DNA from: an uncultured Eubacterium sp. | GTDB taxonomy: Bacteria; Bacillota; Clostridia; Oscillospirales; Acutalibacteraceae | Direction of reading: 5' to 3' | Length of the DNA stretch: 64,000 nt | NCBI GenBank assembly: GCA_910584985.1 | Contig: CAJUDJ010000003.1 | Span: forward strand, 1 to 64,000 | In this document: one piece after another, positions 53,002-61,896 of the stretch | Layout of the letters: each line of letters opens with the position of its first letter | Position numbering within the stretch: the stretch's first letter is position 1 | Program-made: the position numbers and the translations under genes | The notes under the pieces: model-generated | Told to the model about the DNA's origin: nothing | Seen by the model: only the letters and a program-made list of their open reading frames with translations | Databases searched by the model: none

Positions 53002-53802
53002 ATGGATAAAAAGAAGATTATACAGCTTGTTTCCATTCTGGCAATTGTGTTGGTTATAGCAGTGGTTATTATTGTTGCTGTTACAAAGGACAGCAAAACA
53101 GAACAGAACAGCAGTTCGGATTCTGCATTGTCTTCTTCAGAAGAATATTCTTCTTCGTCTGAAAATACAACAGAGTCTGCTTCATCTGATACTACGGCAC
53201 AGACTGAAACAAAAAAGCCGTCAGTATCAAAGCCTGCACAGTCCGCTTCAAAGGTTGATGTTCTTGTGAATGCAAAAAATCCGATTCCGGACGACTGGAA
53301 GGTGGATCTTGTGCAGCTTAAAAATGGCCATCAGGTAGACAGAAGGGCATATGATTCTCTTCAGAAAATGATGGATGATGCAAGGGCAAAGGGATATAAT
53401 CCGCTGATATGCTCATCTTACAGAACCACCTCTTATCAGCAGCAGCTGTTTGATAACCGGGTGCAGAGAATGATGAATCAGGGAATGTCTGAAAAAGAAG
53501 CAATTAAGGATACGGAAAAATGGATTGCCATTCCCGGCACAAGCGAACATGAAACCGGGCTTGCACTTGATATTGTAACGGTTGAAAATCAGAATCTGGA
53601 TAACAGCCAGCTGAAATCCGAATGCCAGAAATGGATGATGGAGCATTGTTATGATTATGGCTTTATTCTCAGATATCCTGAAGATAAGGTAAGTGTTACA
53701 GGCATTGATTTTGAACCGTGGCATTACAGATATGTGGGATATGATATTGCGCAGTATATAAAGCAGCAGGGCATATGCCTTGAGGAATACAAACAGCAGT
53801 AA
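53002..53802 (+). CDS. D-alanyl-D-alanine carboxypeptidase, M15B (VanY-like)
   Basis: 266 residues: an N-terminal membrane anchor (residues 8-27), a ~60-residue Ser/Glu/Thr-rich linker outside the membrane, and a VanY domain with SSYRTTSYQQQLFDN, the zinc/catalytic motif GTSEHETGLALDI (~181) and FEPWHYRYVG. It trims the terminal D-Ala from peptidoglycan stem peptides. Ends at a perfect hairpin terminator. Confidence 0.9.
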   Translation: MDKKKIIQLVSILAIVLVIAVVIIVAVTKDSKTEQNSSSDSALSSSEEYSSSSENTTESASSDTTAQTETKKPSVSKPAQSASKVDVLVNAKNPIPDDWKVDLVQLKNGHQVDRRAYDSLQKMMDDARAKGYNPLICSSYRTTSYQQQLFDNRVQRMMNQGMSEKEAIKDTEKWIAIPGTSEHETGLALDIVTVENQNLDNSQLKSECQKWMMEHCYDYGFILRYPEDKVSVTGIDFEPWHYRYVGYDIAQYIKQQGICLEEYKQQ

Positions 53803-53815
53803 ATACGGTATAAAA

Positions 53816-53839
53816 AAGGACAGCTTTTAAGCTGTCCTT
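53816..53839. terminator. Bidirectional terminator
   Basis: AAGGACAGCTT-TT-AAGCTGTCCTT between convergent genes, with A run before and T-rich sequence after. Confidence 0.85.
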
Positions 53840-53843
53840 AATT

Positions 53844-55313
53844 TTATTCAATTATAATGCCTTTTTCTTTTCTCTGTGCTTCAAGCTCTTTTGTTATTTT
53901 TTTCTTTTTTTCGCCCACAAGGTCATAGAAGAAAATCGGAAGTATGCATATCAGAAGCGATATTCCCGGAATGATGGAAACAAGGCTGAACATACCTGTT
54001 CTTACGGTGCTGCTCATTTCAAGCGGGTTGGCGGTAACATTTGCATTGATACTTGCAACATCCAAATTAACAATAATATACATCAAAACAATAAAAGAGG
54101 TTGAAATGGCGTTGCCCAGCTTGGTAACAAAACTCTGAATGGCACTGCCCATACCTGTAAGCCTTCTGCCTGTTTTCCATTCCATATAATCAAGGCAGTC
54201 GCCAACCATTGCAAAGGCGCAGATATTGATTGCGCCGCACGGAATGCAGGAAAGCACAAGAAACGGAACACATGCCCAGAAATGTTCATATCCGATAAAC
54301 CAGATTGCCATGGAAGCGGCAAATCCGATAATGGAAGTGAAAATTACAATCTGCTTATAATTGAATTTTTTAAACAGAAGCGGCATAACCAGCATTGCGC
54401 CAAACATGCCTGCTGCTGTTGCAACCGCAAAAACGGTTGAAACAAGGCTTATGTTGGATTGAAGTGCCGTTTCCTGCTCAGAAGCACTTAATCCTGTTAA
54501 ATCCTTTCCGATATAAAAACTGTATCTTGCAACATGCACTGCTCCTGCCTGATACATATATCTTGCAGATGATAAAATACCCATAAGTGCAGTAAGGATA
54601 AGCGGCTTACAGGTGAATATCAGTTTTAAAGCACCGGGTTCGCCTTTTGTTTTTTTCGGCGGAGCGGGAATATTTACACGCTCTTTTGTTTTAAAGTAAA
54701 CTCTTACAAAAAGAAGATTTCCTAAAATGGCACAGATCAGTGCAATTGTCATATATTTTGTTTTTTCAAGTTCTGTTCCCGAAAGGTTGAATTTCGGAAG
54801 AATAAAACCGAGCACCATAAAGATTGCCATCGGCACGGCAGAGCCGATTCCGTTTGCAGTTCTGGCATTGCTGATGATATTTCCGCGTTCATCGGGATTC
54901 GGCGTCATAACATTCGGAAGACTCCAGAACGGCACGTCGGATGCAGTATAAATCATTCCCCATGCAATATAAGTAACAGCAGCGTAAACCATAAGCTGCC
55001 AGCCTGAAAGATTTGGCGCAAAAAACAGCAAAACAGTCAGAATGGCAATCGGAATCGGTGTAAAAATAAGATATGGCCGCATTTTTCCGTTTTTAAAATT
55101 GCTTCTGTCAACAATATAGCCCATAATAGGGTCATTTACCGCATCCCATATTCTTGCAAGAAGCATAAGAAGCAAAACAAAAACAGGAGTCAGCTTCAAA
55201 ACGCTTAAATAAAAGTCGGAAATGTAAGAGCTCATTATGGCATAAACCATTCCCTGACCGAGAGCACCAACAGCATAAGCCATCCATTCCCTGGTTTTAA
55301 CATATTTTTCCAT
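53844..55313 (-). CDS. GPH-family sugar:cation symporter
   Basis: 489 residues, about twelve membrane segments. GPH marks: ARIWDAVNDPIMGYIVDRSNFKNGKMRPYLIF in the first half and GDCLDYMEWKTGRRLTGMGSAIQSF in the second. It imports a glycoside or oligosaccharide. It stands alone with ribosome site AAGGGG and no glycosidase beside it, so substrate is unknown. Confidence 0.9.
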   Translation of the reverse strand: MEKYVKTREWMAYAVGALGQGMVYAIMSSYISDFYLSVLKLTPVFVLLLMLLARIWDAVNDPIMGYIVDRSNFKNGKMRPYLIFTPIPIAILTVLLFFAPNLSGWQLMVYAAVTYIAWGMIYTASDVPFWSLPNVMTPNPDERGNIISNARTANGIGSAVPMAIFMVLGFILPKFNLSGTELEKTKYMTIALICAILGNLLFVRVYFKTKERVNIPAPPKKTKGEPGALKLIFTCKPLILTALMGILSSARYMYQAGAVHVARYSFYIGKDLTGLSASEQETALQSNISLVSTVFAVATAAGMFGAMLVMPLLFKKFNYKQIVIFTSIIGFAASMAIWFIGYEHFWACVPFLVLSCIPCGAINICAFAMVGDCLDYMEWKTGRRLTGMGSAIQSFVTKLGNAISTSFIVLMYIIVNLDVASINANVTANPLEMSSTVRTGMFSLVSIIPGISLLICILPIFFYDLVGEKKKKITKELEAQRKEKGIIIE

Positions 55314-55447
55314 AGAATTTTACCCCTTAAATTCTGAATTGTGATTCACACATTTACATTATAAAGTATTTTGTAAAATTTATCAATAATTAAATTAGAA
55401 GTGATTAAAACCTTGTTTTATGTAAATTCTAATTTCGGGGTGAAGAT

Positions 55448-56890
55448 ATGAAATCATTGTGGAGTGAAAGTGTTTCTCAAAAAAAATATAATGCCTTAAA
55501 AGGGGATATAAGTGTAAATACCGTTGTAATCGGCGGAGGAATAGCAGGGCTTTTAACTGCTTATAAATTAAAGGAAAGAGGAATAGATGCAGCTGTAATT
55601 GAAGCTGAAAGAATCTGCAACGGTCAGACGAAAAATACAACGGCGAAAATAACAAGCCAGCACAGTATCATTTACAGCAAAATCCTTTCCGGTTACGGTG
55701 CCAAGGCGGCTGAGGAATATGCCCGTGCGAATCAGCAGGCAATCAGCGAATATGAAAGAATCATACAAAATAAGCATATTGAATGCGGTTTTGAAAGAAA
55801 AAATGCAGTGCTTTATGCACTTGAAAGCAAAAAAATAATTGAGAAGGAATATGATGCGGCAAAAGCAGCGGGCATCGACTGCTATATGACAAATCAAATT
55901 GAACTGCCGTTTCCTGTTAAATCTGCGCTTGTGTTCAGAAATCAGGCACAGTTTAATCCGCTTGCATTTCTGGCGGCAATCAGTGAAAATCTGAAAATTT
56001 ATGAAAATACGAAAGCAGTAAAAATCGAAAATAACACCGTTTTTACCGATAAAGGGAATATAACTTCCGAAAATATTGTTATTGCCTGCCATTTTCCGTT
56101 TATAAATTTTCCCGGGTTGTATTTTCTTAAAATGAATCAGGAAAGAAGCTATGCCGTTTCATCAAAATGGAACGGAAAACTCAGCGCAATGTATATTGAT
56201 GCTGTAAAGGGATTTTCCTTTCGTACCTATAAAGACAGCATAATTATCGGAGCAGGAGCCCACAGAACAGGAAAAACGGAAAAAGGCAATCCTTTTACGC
56301 TTATTGAGAAAAAAGGCAGGATGCTGTTTCCGGATTTCAAGGCAGAAAACCGCTGGTCTGCACAGGATTGCATCACACTTGACGGCCTGCCGTATATCGG
56401 AAGATTTATCCGCGGCAATGATCATATTTATGTTTCCACAGGTTTTAATAAATGGGGAATGACAGCCGCTATGGCAGGTGCACACAGAATTTCGGATATG
56501 ATATGCACAGGTAATGTTTATGAAAACAGCATTTTTTCTCCCTGCCGTTTCAGTGTTTTTGCCTGTGCCGGGAATATCTGCACCAACACAGCCGAAACTG
56601 TTAAAGGGTTTTCAGCTCATTTGAAAAAAACATCTCTTTCAGCAAGAGATGTTAAAGCAGAAACTGCCGAAATTATAAATTATAAAGGAGAAAAAGCAGG
56701 TGCATACAGGTGTAAAGATGGAAAGCTTTACATTGTTTCGCTGAAATGCCCGCATTTGAAATGCTGTCTGCAATGGAATAAGACCACAAAAACATGGGAT
56801 TGTCCCTGTCATGGTTCAAGATATGATTACAGGGGACGGCTTATTGACAATCCGGCACAGCAGCATTCAATTCTGATTGCTGAAATTTGA
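55448..56890 (+). CDS. FAD-dependent oxidoreductase with C-terminal Rieske domain
   Basis: 480 residues. N-terminal Rossmann motif VVIGGGIAGLLTAYKLKERG (~27) of the DAO family and a C-terminal FAD site ending in GLPYIGR and VSTGFNKWGMT. The last ~85 residues form a Rieske 2Fe-2S domain: C-x-H in KCPHLKC and C-x-x-H in CPCHGSRYDYRG. Organisation matches Bacillus YhfW-type proteins, whose substrate is unknown. Cytoplasmic. Electron transfer from a reduced substrate via FAD to the cluster is inferred. Confidence 0.87.
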   Translation: MKSLWSESVSQKKYNALKGDISVNTVVIGGGIAGLLTAYKLKERGIDAAVIEAERICNGQTKNTTAKITSQHSIIYSKILSGYGAKAAEEYARANQQAISEYERIIQNKHIECGFERKNAVLYALESKKIIEKEYDAAKAAGIDCYMTNQIELPFPVKSALVFRNQAQFNPLAFLAAISENLKIYENTKAVKIENNTVFTDKGNITSENIVIACHFPFINFPGLYFLKMNQERSYAVSSKWNGKLSAMYIDAVKGFSFRTYKDSIIIGAGAHRTGKTEKGNPFTLIEKKGRMLFPDFKAENRWSAQDCITLDGLPYIGRFIRGNDHIYVSTGFNKWGMTAAMAGAHRISDMICTGNVYENSIFSPCRFSVFACAGNICTNTAETVKGFSAHLKKTSLSARDVKAETAEIINYKGEKAGAYRCKDGKLYIVSLKCPHLKCCLQWNKTTKTWDCPCHGSRYDYRGRLIDNPAQQHSILIAEI

Positions 56891-56967
56891 GATAAATATT
56901 GTGAAACGGAGATAAATACTGTATAATAAAATCAGCCTTGCGGCGGCAAAAACTTTTAAGGCGGTAA

Positions 56968-58341
56968 ATGATGAAAAAGATTATATCACTGCTTTTGGCA
57001 GTATTGTTTATATTTGGCTTATACTATATTATAGACAGTACCGAACTCAATGAAAAAGTATTATTTTCTTCAAACGAAGCCACGGTTACCGTGGAAAGAT
57101 ATGAAAACAGAAAATTTGAAAGCGTTAAGAATTTTGATGAAATCGCCTTTAAATATAATGATGTTGTTGCCGAACTGAAAAAAGGCTTTGCAAAACACAG
57201 TGAAGAAATAGATATATATTCCTATAAAGTTTCGGTTGAAGAGCTGAATGCAATTGTGGAATATTTATGTGTAAACAACGGATACTATTATGTTGAAAAC
57301 GGTTACACTTATTATGAGGACGGCAAATATGTAAGAAAAATATGCCCTTCCTATATTATGTCATCCGAAGAGGTTTTGAAGAACAATGCAGAAATTGATA
57401 AGGTTATAAACGATGTGGCTCAGAAAGCAGCTGCGTTTAAAACTGATATTGAAAAATTAATTTATGTGCATGATTATATTGTTGACAATATCACTTACGA
57501 TGAAGGTAATTTAAAAAACAATAATATTTACGGCGCATTGGTACTGAAGGATTCCATGTGCATGGGCTATGCCGAAGCGTTCAGCGCCATTGCAAATAAG
57601 CTTGGATATAAAACCTATGTTGTTTCAAGTGAAGCACTGGAGCATGCATGGAATATGGTGCTTCTGGACGGATGTTATTATTTTGTTGACTGCACATGGG
57701 ATGATCCCGTATTTTCCGAAATGTATCTTTCAACAGATCCTGTTTCGGGTTTTGGATGCTATGATTATTTTATGTGCTCCGAAAAAATGCTGTATAGCGG
57801 CAATCATCAGGCGGATGACTGGGAAATAAACGGAACTAATATTGCCGGAACGGCGGTTTCCGAATTATATGATGAATTTTTCTGGCGCGGATTCGGTTCG
57901 CTTATGCGGTATTCAGACGGCAGCTGGTTTCATGATTACGGATATAGTGATAAAAATGTGAACGCAGTTAGGGATGTTAAATTTTCGATAGACAGAATTG
58001 AATTTGTAAGTAATACAAGCTGTGAAATCAAAATTGTAAGAACGATTAATGCCTGCTGGAAAACAGCCACACAGTTTTATTTATGTTTTGAATCCACGCT
58101 TCAGAGCTATAATGGTTCGGTTTATTATATGAAAGAGAACGGCATTTATAAGCTTGCGGACGGCGGAAGATTTAACGGAAAAGACGATATTCTGATTTTT
58201 AAAAATACAACAGACGATAATATTTTTGATTTTGATATAGATGAAGCCAGAGGCACTTTTAAAGTGGTTTACGGAAGCACCGATGAATATACGGAGAAGA
58301 ATGCTTCAGAGATAGATTATAAAATTGCAGATTATTTTTAA
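56968..58341 (+). CDS. Secreted/anchored transglutaminase-like protein
   Basis: 457 residues. Residues 4-22 are a signal/anchor segment. A transglutaminase-like (cysteine protease fold) core follows: KLIYVHDYIVDNITYD, Cys in DSMCMGYAEAFSAIANKLGY (~197), His in LEHAWNMVLLDG (~226) and Asp in YYFVDCTWDDP (~240), the complete triad. A ~180-residue C-terminal domain has no family I know. Such proteins act outside the cell, perhaps on proteins or peptides of the envelope. Two adjacent ATGs (56968, 56971). Confidence 0.82.
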   Translation: MMKKIISLLLAVLFIFGLYYIIDSTELNEKVLFSSNEATVTVERYENRKFESVKNFDEIAFKYNDVVAELKKGFAKHSEEIDIYSYKVSVEELNAIVEYLCVNNGYYYVENGYTYYEDGKYVRKICPSYIMSSEEVLKNNAEIDKVINDVAQKAAAFKTDIEKLIYVHDYIVDNITYDEGNLKNNNIYGALVLKDSMCMGYAEAFSAIANKLGYKTYVVSSEALEHAWNMVLLDGCYYFVDCTWDDPVFSEMYLSTDPVSGFGCYDYFMCSEKMLYSGNHQADDWEINGTNIAGTAVSELYDEFFWRGFGSLMRYSDGSWFHDYGYSDKNVNAVRDVKFSIDRIEFVSNTSCEIKIVRTINACWKTATQFYLCFESTLQSYNGSVYYMKENGIYKLADGGRFNGKDDILIFKNTTDDNIFDFDIDEARGTFKVVYGSTDEYTEKNASEIDYKIADYF

Positions 58342-58358
58342 AATTTTAAAAAATTCTG

Positions 58359-58412
58359 TTGACATTTGATTTAAGTATGGTATAATTAGATTGTAATAAT
58401 TACAATCTAATT
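58359..58412 (+). promoter_or_regulatory. PerR-gene promoter with 29-bp perfect palindrome
   Basis: TTGACA (58359-58364), 16 bases, TATAAT with TGG extension (58381-58386). Arms AATTAGATTGTAAT (58384-58397) and ATTACAATCTAATT (58399-58412) surround a single A. The centre TTGTAATAATTACAA is like the PerR box (TTATAATNATTATAA). It overlaps the -10, so binding would repress the operon. Confidence 0.8.
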
Positions 58413-58443
58413 ATGATTACAATAAATTTAAGGCGGTGCATTT

Positions 58444-58848
58444 ATGAAAACAGAAGATATTGTTTCCTTGTTTAAGGAAAAAAATTTTCGTGCCACGCCT
58501 CAGAGAATCGCAGTTTATGATTATGTGTTTGAAAACCGAAATCACCCCGATGTGATTGCAGTTTATGCAAATGTAAAAAAACAGTATCCTGCGTTTTCAA
58601 AAACAACAGTTTATAATGCGCTGAAAGCACTTGAAAAGGCAGGCTTTATTATTCCCGTTATGATAGACGGCGAAAGGATCCGCTATGATGCAGATACAAA
58701 GCTTCATGGGCATTTTTACTGCGGTGTATGTAAGAAAATATATGATTTTGAAACAGACCAGCCGCAGGTAAGCGGTCTGAGCGGGTTTTCGGTAAAGCAG
58801 AAAGATGTATATTACAGCGGCATTTGTCCTTGCTGTAAAAATAAATAA
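58444..58848 (+). CDS. perR: Fur-family regulator, PerR-like
   Basis: 134 residues. Winged helix with [14 protein letters not shown] and [19 protein letters not shown]; dimerisation half with [15 protein letters not shown] and two C-x-x-C pairs (CGVC, CPCC) for structural zinc. The promoter carries a PerR-type palindrome and the next gene is a rubrerythrin, so a peroxide-sensing repressor (PerR) is more likely than Fur. Ribosome site AAGGCGG. Confidence 0.85.
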   Translation: MKTEDIVSLFKEKNFRATPQRIAVYDYVFENRNHPDVIAVYANVKKQYPAFSKTTVYNALKALEKAGFIIPVMIDGERIRYDADTKLHGHFYCGVCKKIYDFETDQPQVSGLSGFSVKQKDVYYSGICPCCKNK

Positions 58849-58876
58849 AAAATTTTTTAATAAGGAGCAATTAATT

Positions 58877-59416
58877 ATGGCAAAAAAGTATTACTGTCCG
58901 GTATGCGGATATGAAAGTGATGAACCAATTGAGATCTGCCCGGTTTGCAAGGCAAAGATGGCAGTTCGTGAAAACGAAGGCGAGCTTGCATGGGCAGCAG
59001 AGCATGTTGTTGGCATTACAGAAGGCGTTTCAGATGAAATCGTTCAGGGTCTTCGTGATAACTTCAACGGTGAGTGCAGCGAGGTTGGTATGTATCTTGC
59101 TATGTCAAGAGTTGCTTTCAGAGAAGGTTATCCTGAAATCGGTATGTACTGGGAAAAGGCTGCTTATGAAGAAGCAGACCATGCTGCAAGATTTGCAGAA
59201 ATGCTTGGCGAAGTTGTAACAGATTCCACAAAGAAGAATCTTGAAATGCGTGTTGCAGCTGAAAACGGCGCAACCATGGGTAAAACAGAGCTTGCTAAGC
59301 TCGCTAAGGCAGATGGCCTTGATGCTATTCATGATTCTGTTCACGAGATGGCAAGGGATGAGGCTAGACACGGAAAAGCCTTTGCAGGTCTTCTTAAAAG
59401 ATATTTCGGCGAATAA
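58877..59416 (+). CDS. Reverse rubrerythrin (rubredoxin domain first)
   Basis: 179 residues. The rubredoxin-like iron centre is N-terminal (C7/C10 and C21/C24), followed by a ferritin-like diiron helical bundle ([65 protein letters not shown]). This swapped order is that of clostridial reverse rubrerythrins, which reduce H2O2 and O2 with NADH-linked partners. ATG 58877 behind AAGGAGC, 28 bases after the perR stop: a peroxide-defence operon. Ends with a strong terminator. Confidence 0.92.
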   Translation: MAKKYYCPVCGYESDEPIEICPVCKAKMAVRENEGELAWAAEHVVGITEGVSDEIVQGLRDNFNGECSEVGMYLAMSRVAFREGYPEIGMYWEKAAYEEADHAARFAEMLGEVVTDSTKKNLEMRVAAENGATMGKTELAKLAKADGLDAIHDSVHEMARDEARHGKAFAGLLKRYFGE

Positions 59417-59435
59417 TTTACAGAATATCACATTT

Positions 59436-59468
59436 AAAAGCCTCGGAGAAATCCGAGGCCTTTTTGTT
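59436..59468 (+). terminator. Terminator after rubrerythrin
   Basis: AAAAGCCTCGG-AGAAAT-CCGAGGCC followed by TTTTTG. Confidence 0.85.
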
Positions 59469-59562
59469 TTTATATGATATTCTCTTTTCCGCAGATAAAT
59501 TCCATCATAGGTGCATTTAAAATGAACTGCAATATATATTACAATTTGCTTGAGGTGATAAT

Positions 59563-60017
59563 ATGAAAAATAATTTTTATCCGATACTCATTTATCTAAT
59601 TTCATTGATTATCCATCTTGCTGGATTATTTTTGCAGTGCAGTTATTTTTTATCTTGTTTTTTATGGCTTGTTTTTTCTTTCTATTTTCAGTGCTTTTTG
59701 TTAAACTTGGTTTTCGGGTAAGATTTAAAGAGTCCCTTATCGGGTTTATTTTATTGGAATTTCAGTTTTTTATTTCTTCTGTTTCGTACATAATTTATAT
59801 GAACAGTGAAATTATGCTGCCCGGTGAATTATCAATTATATCTCTATTAAATGTATTTTATTCATTTTATAAACCGTTTACAAGGATTTTTTCAGATAAT
59901 AATTATGATAAATATATTGGTATTGCAGATATGATTTTTTCAATGCTACTTCCGATTGTCCTTTTTTATATTGGAAAACTGTTAAAAAAGATTGCAGAAA
60001 AAAAGTACGGATTTTAA
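59563..60017 (+). pseudogene. Small polytopic membrane protein, frameshifted by a 5-bp tandem duplication
   Basis: ATG 59563 follows GAGGTGAT. The frame gives KNNFYPILIYLISLIIHLAGLFLQ and then breaks; the rest lies in another frame: LFFILFFMACFFFLFSVLFVKLGFRV ... LKKIAEKKYGF. At the junction TGCAG is present twice in tandem (59633-59642). Removing one copy restores a single frame of 149 residues with about four membrane segments, reading LFLQLFFILFF across the join. No family recognised. Possibly a fresh mutation or a phase-variation site. Confidence 0.75.
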
Positions 60018-60032
60018 TATTCCGTACTTTTT
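60002..60032. terminator. Bidirectional terminator
   Basis: AAAGTACGGA and TCCGTACTTT stem with A and T runs; the stop of the upstream membrane gene lies in the loop. Confidence 0.8.
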
Positions 60033-60038
60033 ATTTTA

Positions 60039-60920
60039 TTATTCAGCAAATGAAATATCAGCCATAATTCCGTTATGGTCGCTCACATATCCGTTTGATG
60101 TGTCGTCCAGTACTTTGTATTGTGAAACCGGAATATCGTTGTCTGTAAAGATGAAATCAATCGGTTTTCCCGTGTTTACATCGCCCCAGCCCTGATAAGT
60201 GGTTTTTGTTTCTGTTTTGGCGGCAGCAAGCCTTGTTTCCTGTAATAGCTCTGCAACTGTGTTATAAGCAGGCATTCCTTCAAATTCATTAAAATCTCCG
60301 GATAAAACAATCGGCACACCGTAAAGGGAACGAAGCTCATCAATTTTTGATGTAATAACCTCCGCGCCGTAATTTGCAGCCTCCTCGCTTGCATTGTCGA
60401 GGTGGGTATTCATATGAATATACTGTTCGCCTGTCTGTTTATTTGTAAGAAGAACCCATGTGCACACTCTGTGGCAGCCTGCACCTTCATATCTGCTTTC
60501 TTCATCGGGTGTTTTGGAAAGCCAGAAGGTATCCTTCTTTTCGGCTGTGTATTTATCCTTAAGCCAGAAAACCGCGTTCATTTCGGATTTCCTTTCACTG
60601 TCATCACCGCCGCGGATTACGCCGTAGGAATCATAATCTCCCAGCAAAGAGGCAAGCTCGTCAAGCCAGTCCTGATTCATTTCCTGTGTGCCGATGGAAT
60701 CGGGTTTAACGGCATTCATATATAAAGCAAATTTTTTAACTCTTGCAGAAGAGCCTGTTCCTTTGATAAAGTTCCCCCAGGGAGCAGCGCAGTTGAATGA
60801 AACAATTCTTATATTATTGTCTGTAGGAGGATCAAAAGCAGAAAATTCTGTTTTTGAACAGCCGGAAAACAATGCAAGAATCAACATAACCGAAAGCGTA
60901 AAAACAATTTTTTTCTTCAT
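60039..60920 (-). CDS. Endonuclease/exonuclease/phosphatase-family lipoprotein
   Basis: 293 residues. Signal peptide with lipobox FSGC (~21). EEP fold: IRIVSFNCAAPWG, SIGTQEMN (metal Glu), YIHMNTHLDNAS (His/Asp), VLSGDFNEFEG (Asp/Asn), and SDHNGIMADI (Asp/His). All catalytic positions are present. As an external lipoprotein it may cleave phosphodiesters in extracellular DNA, phospholipid or sugar phosphates; the substrate is unknown. Confidence 0.87.
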   Translation of the reverse strand: MKKKIVFTLSVMLILALFSGCSKTEFSAFDPPTDNNIRIVSFNCAAPWGNFIKGTGSSARVKKFALYMNAVKPDSIGTQEMNQDWLDELASLLGDYDSYGVIRGGDDSERKSEMNAVFWLKDKYTAEKKDTFWLSKTPDEESRYEGAGCHRVCTWVLLTNKQTGEQYIHMNTHLDNASEEAANYGAEVITSKIDELRSLYGVPIVLSGDFNEFEGMPAYNTVAELLQETRLAAAKTETKTTYQGWGDVNTGKPIDFIFTDNDIPVSQYKVLDDTSNGYVSDHNGIMADISFAE

Positions 60921-61024
60921 AATATTACCTGCCCTTTTTATTTTGATTAAACCGAATATTTAGTATATTCATTACTTCAATTATACTATCTATTGTTATC
61001 GGCAATCAAGAAACAAAACAGTTA

Positions 61025-61058
61025 CAAAATGGCAGCCCGTTTGGGATGGCAGGCTGCC
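61025..61058 (-). terminator. Hairpin after the minus-strand phosphoesterase
   Basis: GGCAGCC (61031-61037) and GGCTGCC (61052-61058); on the minus strand followed by ATTTTGTAAC. Confidence 0.55.
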
Positions 61059-61070
61059 GGATTTGAAATA

Positions 61071-61748
61071 TTATTTAATTTCGTGAATTTTAGTAAACAC
61101 GGCAGTCATTTTTTTGCTGATGGGCAAATCCGTGTGCAGAGAACCGAAATACCAGTGATAATAATCCACATCCTTCATCAGCTCCTGAAGATAGGTGTTC
61201 AGCGGAGTAAGCTGAACAACACTGTTTGTGTGCAGCTTAATGAAATCCTTTGCGATGGCAGGCGCTTCGTAGGTTAAAATATAATTTACCTTATATTCGG
61301 CATCCTTCAGATTGTCGCAGGCATTTTTTATTTCCTCTTCATTCGGCATTTCCTCTTTCCACCAGGAAACGCCCTCTTTTCTCATATTGCGGTCCTCGCT
61401 TTCGCCGCCGCCCATAACAAAAAAGGTTTTATCGTTAAGTGTAAAAATTTCGCCGCGCATCAGATGAAAGATATTCTTTGCAATTTTATGTGCGTTTCCG
61501 CCCTTCCATCTGTAAGGTGTATAGGCATTGAGCATATCAAAGTTTTCATGTGCGCCGTCTACAAAGCAGATAGTGTATTTTTTGTTTTTTAGTATTTCAA
61601 GGTTTTTCTTTTCTTCCTCGTTTTCGGAATTCCATAAAAATCCGAAATCGCCGCAAACGATAAGATAATCCTTTTCTCCCAGTTTTTTCAAAGCGGGATT
61701 TTTAAAAACGGAAATGTCTCCGTGGGTATCGCCGGTAATATAAATCAT
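61071..61748 (-). CDS. Calcineurin-like metallophosphoesterase with degenerate metal site
   Basis: 225 residues. It begins ITGDTHGD and has VCGDFGFLW, so the first metal site is present, and the backbone follows the small cytoplasmic MPE family throughout (KGGNAHKIAKNIFHLMRGEIF, SWWKEEMPNEEE). Three other expected ligands are replaced: G-N-H-E reads VDGAHEN (Asn to Ala), T-H reads ILTYEAP (His to Tyr), G-H-x-H reads FGSLHTD (His to Ser). It may have lost phosphatase activity while keeping the fold. Monocistronic. Confidence 0.8.
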   Translation of the reverse strand: MIYITGDTHGDISVFKNPALKKLGEKDYLIVCGDFGFLWNSENEEEKKNLEILKNKKYTICFVDGAHENFDMLNAYTPYRWKGGNAHKIAKNIFHLMRGEIFTLNDKTFFVMGGGESEDRNMRKEGVSWWKEEMPNEEEIKNACDNLKDAEYKVNYILTYEAPAIAKDFIKLHTNSVVQLTPLNTYLQELMKDVDYYHWYFGSLHTDLPISKKMTAVFTKIHEIK

Positions 61749-61896
61749 GAATATTCACCTGAAAAATTTACAATTTCCACTTTTATTTAGTCGATAAAAG
61801 TGTTAAACTATTGCTGAAAGTTTAATCTGAATATAAAAACAAAACTGTTTGTTTTTCTCTTATATAATATATTTAATTATTAAAGGTGTCAAGTGT

